The notes under the pieces: model-generated
The model's database searches: none
Told to the model about the DNA's origin: nothing
The model's input: only the letters and a program-made list of their open reading frames with translations
DNA from: a bacterium
GTDB lineage: Bacteria > Planctomycetota > UBA1135 > UBA2386
Direction of reading: 5' to 3'
NCBI GenBank assembly: GCA_024743115.1
Contig: JANSXC010000017.1
Coordinates: forward strand, 88,942-152,941
DNA: 64,000 nucleotides
Position numbers and translations under genes: made by a program
Part shown: positions 24,091 to 32,203 of the stretch, in pieces
Numbering within the stretch: position 1 is the stretch's first letter
Layout of the letters: every line of letters begins with the position of its first letter

Positions 24091-27000
24091 ATGAGGAGAG
24101 TCCCGCACTTCGCCCTGCTGGGCGCGATCTCAGCGTTCGCCATCGTCGCGCCGGCACAGAACGATGCGCTGCCGTTGCCCACGCCGCACACGAGCCGGAT
24201 CACGATCACGGATCCGCTGCCCTGGCTCGAAGCACTGCTCGGCAACGACGACCTGCAACTGCTCGTTCGCGGTGGCAGTGTCGGCGACCTCCTGAAGGTC
24301 TGGGGCGGAATCGAGATCGATTCGGTCGACCCGGCGCGCGCGCTGCGCGCCCTGCCGCTCGCCAGCCCTTGGTTGCCGACGGCGATCGAGGTCGGGTTTC
24401 CAGCGCGCTCGACGCGACTACCGCCACTGCTGGCGGAGTTCGTGCAGCTGGTGACGCTGCAAGGCGCCACGTTCGAACTCGACGACGAGACTGCCGCGAC
24501 CGCGGCCCGCAAGACGCTACGGCCCGAGTTCCTGCGCACGATCGAGGCCGTGTCCGACTGCCCGTTCAGCCTCCGCCTGCGGTTTCGCACCGCCCGCGGC
24601 GCCGATGACGCCCTCGAGCTCTGCGAGGGCGTCTTCCTCGGCATCAAGGAGCAAAGCGGCCTCGGGAGCATCGACCACCGAGGCGACGGCATGCGATTCA
24701 CGATCGCGCCGGCCAACGAATGGACCCGCGTCGAGTTCGCCGAACTACTGGATCAGACCGATCTGATTGCCGACGTCGAGGACCCAGCGGTCGACGACTA
24801 CTGGCGCTGGGCTTCGAGCCATGCCCTGCGGATCGAGGTCGATGTCGCGGACACCGAACTGCGTGTCGTTCTCGGCGACGATCAACGCGGCATCCGGTCG
24901 ACGAGCTTCCCGGCACTGCCCGAGCCCGACGGCGGGAATACCCTGCTCGAGTACCGCGTCGACTACACCCCGATGCAGGCGGTCGCCGAACGGATGCTGG
25001 CGCGAACCCAGCGCTGGCAGCCCACCGCCATCGGCAAGATCGCCAGCCTGACCGACACGGAGCGCCTGCTAGACGACGTGACCCGCACGGCGCTCGCCAT
25101 CCAGGCAGCACCACGCGCCACCAATGCCCGGCTGAGCTGGTCCGCGACCGGGCTGCAATGGCTCGCGGTATCGACCGGCGAACCAGGAGTCGATCTGCGC
25201 GGCCAACCACTGCTCGAACTGATGCCCGACAACGTGGCGTGGTACGCTTTCGACGGGCGCTCGACGCCAGACGCCACCGTGCTGGGTTGGATGCAGCGGA
25301 TCGAGCAGCTACTCGGCTTCCAGGCGAGCCGCGACAGCGCGACGGCGGAGCGGGCGGAGCAATCGCTCGACTCCTGGTTCGAACGACTCGGCCCGCTTCG
25401 TGACCTCATCGTCCACCAGGCGCCGACTCACTGGCAACCGCCCTCCGCGTGGTTCGTCACGTGTGGTCCACGTGACGCTTCGAACAGCCGCATCGGCTCG
25501 GTGGCTCCGGACCTGCTCGTGGCAACGACGTGTCGCGGCCAGAACGGCGGACTGCCGTTCGTCCGCGAACTCCTCACGACACTCCTGCCCGATCGAGACC
25601 CGAGCGACTTCGATGCCGATCTGGGGCTTGGTATCCCGACCGTGAGCCTGCCCTTACCACGAGAACTCGCCAGTGGCTCGACGCCGCAGCCGCACGCATT
25701 CGCGATCGACGACGTGCTCGTATTCTCGACCAGCGTCCGCGCGAGCAAGGACCTGCTCGCCAGCCGAGACGTACGCCGCGACCTCGACGTGCCGAAGGCT
25801 GGCGCCCTGGTAGCCGCGAGTGCCACCACCGGCCGTCGCCTTGCCATCGTCATGGCGAGGCTGGGCGAAGTCGTAGCGCGTGTGCTGGCAGAGGTCAGCG
25901 GCGCAAGAGAGCCCTGGAGCCCGGCGACCGAGCGCATCGCGCTCGCAACGAGTGCGATCGCCGGCAGCCTCGAACTACTCGGCAACGTGCGTTCGACCAC
26001 GACCCGCCGAGGGAGGTCGACCACCACGCGAACCGAGGTCCGGTTCGCCAGCGCGGCCCCGGCAGACGTTGCGCCCGTGCTCGCAGCCGCGCGACGGGCG
26101 GCCGGCGACTGGCCGCAGAACGTGGCGGTTCTGGTCGCTCGGGGACGATGCCGCACGGGACGGTCGGTTGGCACGTTCGAACTGGCAACGAGTCGATCGG
26201 GGTGCCGCAACCGGATCACGGGTGCCAGCCCACAGACCAACGTGGTCGACGAAGCCGGCGGCTGGACCCATCAGTTCGGCACCATTCACCAGGACATCCA
26301 CCCGTTCGAAGGCGACATGATCCGCGCCTTCAACGGTGCTGCAACCGCCAGCTGGAGTCGTGCGACACACTGGCGATCGGTACGACTCCACCCCGACCGA
26401 CTGCCTTTCGAGGCTCCGATCGTGCTGTGCCGCGGCCCGGCCTCGGGCCGAGAGTTCGGCTTCGAGGTCGACATCGCAACCGGGCAGACCAAGAAGCTGT
26501 ATCCGCTGCTGGGGCCAACGCCCGCGGAGTCCCTGCCGGCCACGATCGAGGACTATCGCGCAGCTCTCGGCCGCAACCTGCCACACACCATCCGACTGCC
26601 ACCGGGGCTGCCGTGGTCGGCGTTCGAAATCGAGAACTGGACCACCGCGAAGACGCTGCCGGATCTCCGGCGCCCGCAGCCCGCGGCGGCGAACCTGGAC
26701 GGCGCCCCGAAGGTCCCGGTCACTCGCGCCCGCTGGGGCGAACCCATGGTGAAGCTGGACAGCCCGGCGGGAACGATCTGGGCAATACTCGACCTGGCGG
26801 ATGCACGCCTGAGACTCAGCTCGACCGGCGCGGAGATCCTGGGCCTCGATAGCACGGTGGATGGACCGATCGCCATTCCGGGGCTGCGCCTCGGCCCACT
26901 CGACCTCTCGGGCCACGACTTCGTCGTCAGTCCAGAGGTCACGAACACCCCTGCTGACGCCGAACCGCCCGGCCCGAACGCGCGAGTCGGATTCGCGGCT

Positions 27001-27462
27001 CTGACCCGAGTAGTCGCGGAGATCGACTTCGCCACGCCGAGCGTACGACTCTTTGCTCCGGGCTCCGCACCGATCGACGGGTTCGAGTTCGCGCCGATGC
27101 GCTACAACCAAGGACTCCTGTACACCACGGTCGAGTTCGGAGACCGCGGCCGGCGCGAGTTCCCGGTGATGTTCTTCGCTCCGACTCCGATCGGGTTCGT
27201 GAATCATGCGAGCTGGACCGACGACTTCTTCGACGGCCAGCCCATTCGGCCCGGCAACGCCGGAGCACGACGCGCCGGCTTCGTCCTGACGGCATGGCCC
27301 GAGATCCGGATCGGCGCGGCGCGATTCGAAGACGTGTCCTGCATGATTCCCCGCACGCGACTTCGGAGTCTGGGAGCACCGTTCCCCGGCATGCTCGGGC
27401 AAGGCCTGGCGAAGGCCTACCTGCTCGACATCCCCAACGGTCGCATCGGCTTCCGGCGCTGA
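24091..27462 (+). CDS. Large secreted protein with C-terminal degenerate aspartyl-protease-like domain
   Basis: The 1123-residue product begins with a signal peptide ending IVAPAQ (near residue 23); the open frame extends far upstream only as an alternate frame of the enolase-like gene, so I use the ATG at 24091. Residues 25-750 are globular without a family I know. From about residue 870 the pattern turns to paired beta lobes with EIDFATPSVRLFAPG, RREFPVMFFAP and an ending GMLGQGLAKAYLLDIPNGRIGFRR, closely like retropepsin-type bacterial aspartyl proteases. The catalytic D-T/S-G triad is missing: the matching place reads AILDLADARL. It therefore looks like a non-proteolytic relative. It ends 1 bp from the convergent kinase gene. 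Confidence 0.65.
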   Translation: MRRVPHFALLGAISAFAIVAPAQNDALPLPTPHTSRITITDPLPWLEALLGNDDLQLLVRGGSVGDLLKVWGGIEIDSVDPARALRALPLASPWLPTAIEVGFPARSTRLPPLLAEFVQLVTLQGATFELDDETAATAARKTLRPEFLRTIEAVSDCPFSLRLRFRTARGADDALELCEGVFLGIKEQSGLGSIDHRGDGMRFTIAPANEWTRVEFAELLDQTDLIADVEDPAVDDYWRWASSHALRIEVDVADTELRVVLGDDQRGIRSTSFPALPEPDGGNTLLEYRVDYTPMQAVAERMLARTQRWQPTAIGKIASLTDTERLLDDVTRTALAIQAAPRATNARLSWSATGLQWLAVSTGEPGVDLRGQPLLELMPDNVAWYAFDGRSTPDATVLGWMQRIEQLLGFQASRDSATAERAEQSLDSWFERLGPLRDLIVHQAPTHWQPPSAWFVTCGPRDASNSRIGSVAPDLLVATTCRGQNGGLPFVRELLTTLLPDRDPSDFDADLGLGIPTVSLPLPRELASGSTPQPHAFAIDDVLVFSTSVRASKDLLASRDVRRDLDVPKAGALVAASATTGRRLAIVMARLGEVVARVLAEVSGAREPWSPATERIALATSAIAGSLELLGNVRSTTTRRGRSTTTRTEVRFASAAPADVAPVLAAARRAAGDWPQNVAVLVARGRCRTGRSVGTFELATSRSGCRNRITGASPQTNVVDEAGGWTHQFGTIHQDIHPFEGDMIRAFNGAATASWSRATHWRSVRLHPDRLPFEAPIVLCRGPASGREFGFEVDIATGQTKKLYPLLGPTPAESLPATIEDYRAALGRNLPHTIRLPPGLPWSAFEIENWTTAKTLPDLRRPQPAAANLDGAPKVPVTRARWGEPMVKLDSPAGTIWAILDLADARLRLSSTGAEILGLDSTVDGPIAIPGLRLGPLDLSGHDFVVSPEVTNTPADAEPPGPNARVGFAALTRVVAEIDFATPSVRLFAPGSAPIDGFEFAPMRYNQGLLYTTVEFGDRGRREFPVMFFAPTPIGFVNHASWTDDFFDGQPIRPGNAGARRAGFVLTAWPEIRIGAARFEDVSCMIPRTRLRSLGAPFPGMLGQGLAKAYLLDIPNGRIGFRR

Positions 27463-27463
27463 T

Positions 27464-28945
27464 TCAGCTCGCCACGACCGGCAGGCGGATCTCGGTGCAG
27501 AAGCCCTCGCCGAGCTTGCTGTCGACGGTGAACTCACCGCCGTGGTTCTGGATGATCGAGTAGCTGATGAACATGCCGAGGCCGCTGGCGTCGGGACGGT
27601 CCTTCTTGGTGAAGAACGGATCGAAGACGCGGTCGAGGTCGGCGGGGTCCATACCGGGACCGTTGTCGGCGACGGTCAGTTGCACGAAGCCGCCGGCGGC
27701 CTGGGCCTGTACCGTGACCGTGCCCTTGGCCGACCCGCGCGGTCGTTCTTCGAGCGCGTCCAGGGAGTTGAGCAGCAGATTGAGTACGACCTGCTGGATC
27801 TCGTGGGCCTCGCCGCGGACCTTCGGCAGGTCAGGCGGGACGTCGACTTGCAGCGAAACCCCGAGCTGACGCTGGCGATGCTCGATCAGTGCCACGGCCT
27901 GCTCGACGGCGCCCGCAAGTGCGAACTCACTGGCCTGGCCCTCCTTCGGTGAGAAGTCGAGCAGACGGCGGGTCGTGCGACCGATCCGCTGCAGGCCGTT
28001 CTGGACGAGCTCCAGATACTTGCGCTGCCGCTCGGTGAGGTCGTCGCTCGCGAGCAGACTGCGCACGGCGTTCTGCATGCCGCCGATCGGGTTGTTGACC
28101 TCGTGCGCCACGCCGGCGGCCAGGGTGCCGAGGCTCGCGAGGCGCGAACTCATCACGAGCGCGCGTTCTTTTTGCTTGGCCTCGTCCACGGCCTGGCGGA
28201 CTTCGTGCTCGAGCGTGGAGGTATGGCTCTCGACTTCTTCGGCCATGCGATTGAACGCGGCCATCACGGGCGCGAACTCGCCGCTGGCGCCGCGATCGGG
28301 CAGTCGCGCGGCGTAGCTGCCGCCCGCGACCGCGGATGCGGCCTCGTGCAGTTGCGCCAGCGGGCGGCCGACCGTGCGCCGGATGCCAGCAAGCAGCACG
28401 ATGCCGAAGAGCACGACGCCGATGCAGAGTGCGACGACGGTCGTCCAGAACGGCAACGCGGACGGCAGCGCGGACGAGCGGGGTTTGAACCACACGTAGC
28501 CCACGGCCGTGCCGCCTTCGCGCACCGCGAAGCACTTACCCCCCGCGGCCGCCACGGTCCCACCGACCCGACCCGCGCGCGCCATGGCCTCGACGATCAT
28601 CGCCTGCGGAAACGTATCGGGATCGCGGTGCACGGCCCCACGCGGGTTGAGATAGACGTTGCCGTACTGGCCACTCGTGACGATGACGTCCTCGTAGCTC
28701 TGCTGGATCGTCGGGTTGCTGATCAGCGCGCGGACCTGATCGGCGTCGGCGCCCGCATCGACGAGGGATTCCGCCGAATAGACCCGCGTGAGTTCCTGCG
28801 CGGACTCGATGACCGACGTAATGACGCGATCGCGCTCGCGCTGGAACCAGTTCTCCTGCGAGTAGTGAACGAAGAGTTGGACGCTGCCCAGCGTGACAAC
28901 GTTGAGCAGCAGCGCAAACAGCAGGATGCGCCAGGCCAACGACAA
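27464..28945 (-). CDS. Sensor histidine kinase
   Basis: The 493-residue product has an N-terminal membrane helix, a periplasmic sensor of about 130 residues, a second helix (residues 166-188), a HAMP-like segment, a coiled coil, then HisKA with phospho-acceptor His281 in AAGVAHEVNNPIGG and a HATPase_c domain (N box NLLLNSLDAL, G1 DNGPGMD, G2 GLGMF). The HxxNNPxxx motif is typical of NtrB/HAMP-type kinases. Both frames that fit begin at TTG (28945), 4 bp after gspF. No response regulator is adjacent, so its partner is encoded elsewhere. Confidence 0.9.
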   Translation of the reverse strand: MSLAWRILLFALLLNVVTLGSVQLFVHYSQENWFQRERDRVITSVIESAQELTRVYSAESLVDAGADADQVRALISNPTIQQSYEDVIVTSGQYGNVYLNPRGAVHRDPDTFPQAMIVEAMARAGRVGGTVAAAGGKCFAVREGGTAVGYVWFKPRSSALPSALPFWTTVVALCIGVVLFGIVLLAGIRRTVGRPLAQLHEAASAVAGGSYAARLPDRGASGEFAPVMAAFNRMAEEVESHTSTLEHEVRQAVDEAKQKERALVMSSRLASLGTLAAGVAHEVNNPIGGMQNAVRSLLASDDLTERQRKYLELVQNGLQRIGRTTRRLLDFSPKEGQASEFALAGAVEQAVALIEHRQRQLGVSLQVDVPPDLPKVRGEAHEIQQVVLNLLLNSLDALEERPRGSAKGTVTVQAQAAGGFVQLTVADNGPGMDPADLDRVFDPFFTKKDRPDASGLGMFISYSIIQNHGGEFTVDSKLGEGFCTEIRLPVVAS

Positions 28946-28949
28946 CGCG

Positions 28950-30104
28950 CTACCGCTTGAGGTTCTGCATCATCGAGAGCAGTGGCATGAAGAGTGCGAA
29001 AACGATGAAGCCCACGACCACGGCCATCACGACCAGCAGGATCGGCTCGATCACCTTGAACGTCGTCTCGACCGTGCGATCGACCTCGACCTCGTAACGG
29101 TCGGCGACCTTCTGCAGCATGCGGTCGAGTTCACCGGTCTGCTCGCCGACGTCGACCATGTTGACGACGATGTCGTCGAACATCCGACTCTCGCCCATCG
29201 GCACGGCGAAGCCCGCGCCCTCCTTGATGGACGCCTGCACCGAGCCGACCGCCGACTTCATGTGCACGTTGCTCGTCGACGCCACGAGGATCTCGAGCGC
29301 GTCGAGGTGCGGCACACCGCTCTGGATCAGCGTGCCGAACGTGCGCGCGAACCGCGCGACCATGCTCTTGTGCACGAGATTGCCGAACAGCGGCATGCGC
29401 AGCGCCAGCTTGTGCATCGCACTGCGGTAGCCGAACACCTTCACCATCAGCACCCGGTGCAGCGCCACCACGAGGACGATCGAGATCAGGTAGATCCACC
29501 AGTTGCCCTGCAGATGCTCACCGACCTGGATCACCGTCTCGGTGGTCCAGTGCATCGCGCCGCCCTGTCCCATGCTCTCGAACACGGAACGGAAGCGCGG
29601 AATGACGAAGATGAAGATCAGCGCGAGCACTGCGATCGCCACGACGAGGATCGCGATCGGGTAGGCCAGCGCGCCTTTGACCCGCGACTTGATCGACTCG
29701 CTCTGCTCGAGGAAGCCGCTCAGACGATTGAGGATCTCCTCCTGCACACCACCGGCTTCGCCCGCGCGCACCATGTTGGTGTAGAGCGGATCGAACACGC
29801 TGTCGTGTTTGGCCATCGCCTCCGAGAGCGGCGTGCCGCCCTCGACCTCTTCGACGAGGCCCGAGGAAATACGCTTCATCGGCCCGGGCGGCAGCTGCCC
29901 CTCGATCACGCGCAGACTCTTCGCGATCGGGATACCCGCGTTGAGCAGCACGGCGAGCTGGTTGGTGAAGTTGGCGAGCACCTTGGCGGTGACCCGCTTG
30001 CCACCGAACGAGAAGCCACCACCGGACGGCGTGCCGTTCTTCTGAGCGGCGGGCGCCGGGCTCGCTTTCTGGACGGAGAGTTTGCGCTGGAGCTTCTTCG
30101 GCAT
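28950..30104 (-). CDS. Type II secretion / type IV pilus inner-membrane protein GspF/PilC
   Basis: The 384-residue product contains the twin GspF domains: a first one with FTNQLAVLLNAGIPIAKSLRVIEGQ and a second with FARTFGTLIQSGVPHLDALEIL, each followed by glycine-rich GGxPLSEAM or GAGFAVPMG loops, and three membrane segments including GALAYPIAILVVAIAVLALIF. GspF-type proteins anchor the assembly ATPase. No gspE, gspG or pilin gene is in this window, so the locus is split. It lies between the PP2C gene (45-bp gap) and the histidine kinase (4-bp gap). Confidence 0.9.
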   Translation of the reverse strand: MPKKLQRKLSVQKASPAPAAQKNGTPSGGGFSFGGKRVTAKVLANFTNQLAVLLNAGIPIAKSLRVIEGQLPPGPMKRISSGLVEEVEGGTPLSEAMAKHDSVFDPLYTNMVRAGEAGGVQEEILNRLSGFLEQSESIKSRVKGALAYPIAILVVAIAVLALIFIFVIPRFRSVFESMGQGGAMHWTTETVIQVGEHLQGNWWIYLISIVLVVALHRVLMVKVFGYRSAMHKLALRMPLFGNLVHKSMVARFARTFGTLIQSGVPHLDALEILVASTSNVHMKSAVGSVQASIKEGAGFAVPMGESRMFDDIVVNMVDVGEQTGELDRMLQKVADRYEVEVDRTVETTFKVIEPILLVVMAVVVGFIVFALFMPLLSMMQNLKR

Positions 30105-30149
30105 ACGGATCGAGAGGGGGCGAGCAGTGTAGCCGGCGCGCCGGCCCGG

Positions 30150-31055
30150 CTACCAGTGCCGGCGCAACCAGGTGATCGGATCCCAGTCGAGCCCCCACCG
30201 TAAGCCAACGGCGAGAATCAGCAGCAGGGCCGCCGCAAACGCCAGCCAGGGCCACACCGGGGGTCGCAGGGATTCCGCTCGGGGCCAGACGGAGCGGGCG
30301 TCAGGACGTTCGTCCCGCGGCAATTCGATGGCCCGAGAACGCTCGGAGGGCGCGGTCGCGGTCACATCGACAACGATCGCAGTCGCATTGTCCGGCCCGC
30401 CGGCGCCGAGCGCCGCGGCCACGAGCGCCTCCGCCGCGAGCTGCGGCGCGCCGGCGGCGGCAATCCGACCGACGTCCGCGTCGGCGAGCACGGCCCAGAC
30501 CCCGTCCGTGAGCAACAGGAACCGGTCCCCCACCAGGGTGTCGAAGCCGTGGAAGTCCGGTTCGCACTCCGCCTGCCCACCGCCGATGCAGCGGGTCAGG
30601 ACGTTCGTGGGCACGCGCAGCGCGTGATCGTCCGTGAGCTGTTCGGCCTGGCCGCCGCGCACGCGGTAGAGCCGCGAGTCGCCGATGTGGCCGACCGTCG
30701 CCCGGCCGGGAGTCAGACACAGCACGGTCAGCGTCGTGCCCATGTCGTGCAGCGCGGGCACGGCCAGCGCCTGCTCGTGAACGCGCGCCGCGGCGGCGCG
30801 GAAGCCCCCGTCGAGCCGCTCCGCGAGCGGTTCTCGCGATTCGTCGTCGAGCACCGTGGTGCCAAGTCCGCGCAGCGCGGCACGCGAGGCCTCCGCGCCG
30901 CCTGCGGCCCCGCCCATCCCATCGGCAACCGCGCAGAGCAGCAGTTCGCCGGCCGGCTGTAGAAGCGCGCCGAGCAGGTAGTCGTCCTCGTTGTTGACGC
31001 GCACGTGACCCGTGTGCGAGGCCGATCCCAACGCAAACGCAGCCGGCACGTTCAT
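30150..31055 (-). CDS. PP2C-family protein phosphatase with C-terminal membrane anchor
   Basis: The 301-residue product is a bacterial PP2C (Stp1/PrpC type): ASHTGHVRVNNEDDYLL, ADGMGG, MGTTLTVL, GHIGDSRLYR, LLLTDGVWAVL and GGPDNATAIVV supply the metal-binding aspartates. It should dephosphorylate Ser/Thr. After about residue 265 comes one membrane segment and a short basic tail, so it is tail-anchored at the inner membrane. Its ATG overlaps the stop of the lipoprotein gene, which in turn overlaps the kinase gene, arguing that it reverses that kinase. Confidence 0.93.
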   Translation of the reverse strand: MNVPAAFALGSASHTGHVRVNNEDDYLLGALLQPAGELLLCAVADGMGGAAGGAEASRAALRGLGTTVLDDESREPLAERLDGGFRAAAARVHEQALAVPALHDMGTTLTVLCLTPGRATVGHIGDSRLYRVRGGQAEQLTDDHALRVPTNVLTRCIGGGQAECEPDFHGFDTLVGDRFLLLTDGVWAVLADADVGRIAAAGAPQLAAEALVAAALGAGGPDNATAIVVDVTATAPSERSRAIELPRDERPDARSVWPRAESLRPPVWPWLAFAAALLLILAVGLRWGLDWDPITWLRRHW

Positions 31056-32203
31056 CGCGGATCTCCGGGCTCGAAGGTCGCCGACGCCACTGCGCCACCG
31101 ATCGTCGCGACGAGCACCTGCACGAGGCGCCGATCCGCGCCATCCGGCAGCCGCGCGCGGTAACGGAACCTGCCGCCCTCGGCCTGCAGGGAGCCGAGCA
31201 GCTCCGCCGCGAACGCCTCGGCAGCGGCCGCATCGAACGCGGGTTCACCCCGAAGGCGAGCCCGACTGAGGCTCTCCGCCGAGTCGATCTCGATCATCGG
31301 GCCTTCGCGCGTCTCTACCAGAGTGACCCCTGCCGCACTGCCGTCGCGCAACCGCCGGCGCACGGACTCGCTCTTGAGGTCGCGCGCGAGCGACAGCAAC
31401 AACCGGCGACGTGTGACCCCACGGATCGACTCGACGACCGCCTCGCGATCGGAGCCGACCCAGAACGGCGGCACCAGGATCGACATGACGAGCCCGAGCA
31501 GATCCGTGCGTTCCGTCAGCGCAAGGTCGATCGGGCCACCGACCAGCACCGGATCGTGCAACGCGCGCCCCGCCTGCAGTTCGCGCAACGTCACGCGCAG
31601 CGAGGCCCGCGACTCGAACGTGTGATCGGGGATCAAGGCGCCGACGCCGAGCAGGATCCAGGTCGCAAACGTCACGGGCCAACGACCGTTGATCCCCTGC
31701 GCGTCGAGCGGGCCGTCCTGAACTTCTTCGAGCACGAGCACGTAGTCGTAGCCTTCGTCGCGTGCCTGCCGCAGAACCGCGGTGAGCTCCGGGCTGGTGC
31801 CCGTCGCCGCCAGCGAGCGCGCGACGAGCTGCCGGCGTTGGGAATCCGAATCGATCGCCACCCGCCGAAAGACCCGCGAACGCCGGAGCAGCGCGACCAC
31901 GTCCTCGATCGCGATCACCTCGTCGCCGGCCCGCGTAACGGCAGCCGCGCCATCGTCACTCGGGGGATCGAGAAACGTCCCGGGCCCGGCGCCGTCCGGC
32001 GTCAGGAACGTCCCGCCGGTGACGAGCACCGCGTAGTCGAGCGGTGGCGTCGCCGCGAGGCCACCCACCTCCGACGCCGTGGTCTGGCAACCCGCGACGA
32101 ACGCAAGCGGCAGGAGCAACACGAGGAGTGCCCATCGACGGAACGGACGTTGCAGCAGCCGAGTTGTCGGCAGCCGCGTTTCGGGTACTCGAGTTCGGGT
32201 CAT
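31052..32203 (-). CDS. Lipoprotein coupled to the kinase and phosphatase
   Basis: The 383-residue product has a long positively charged N terminus with a 15-bp-coded TRTRV-PETRL-PTTRL repeat, a hydrophobic core, and a lipobox ending AGC (Cys near residue 40), which predicts a lipid anchor. The mature domain contains VFRRVAIDSD and YDYVLVLEEVQDG, and a segment predicted to be membrane-associated (FATWILLGVGAL). I do not recognise the family. The ATG at 32203 overlaps the kinase stop by four bases, and its own stop overlaps the PP2C start, so the three are translated as a unit. Confidence 0.8.
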   Translation of the reverse strand: MTRTRVPETRLPTTRLLQRPFRRWALLVLLLPLAFVAGCQTTASEVGGLAATPPLDYAVLVTGGTFLTPDGAGPGTFLDPPSDDGAAAVTRAGDEVIAIEDVVALLRRSRVFRRVAIDSDSQRRQLVARSLAATGTSPELTAVLRQARDEGYDYVLVLEEVQDGPLDAQGINGRWPVTFATWILLGVGALIPDHTFESRASLRVTLRELQAGRALHDPVLVGGPIDLALTERTDLLGLVMSILVPPFWVGSDREAVVESIRGVTRRRLLLSLARDLKSESVRRRLRDGSAAGVTLVETREGPMIEIDSAESLSRARLRGEPAFDAAAAEAFAAELLGSLQAEGGRFRYRARLPDGADRRLVQVLVATIGGAVASATFEPGDPR

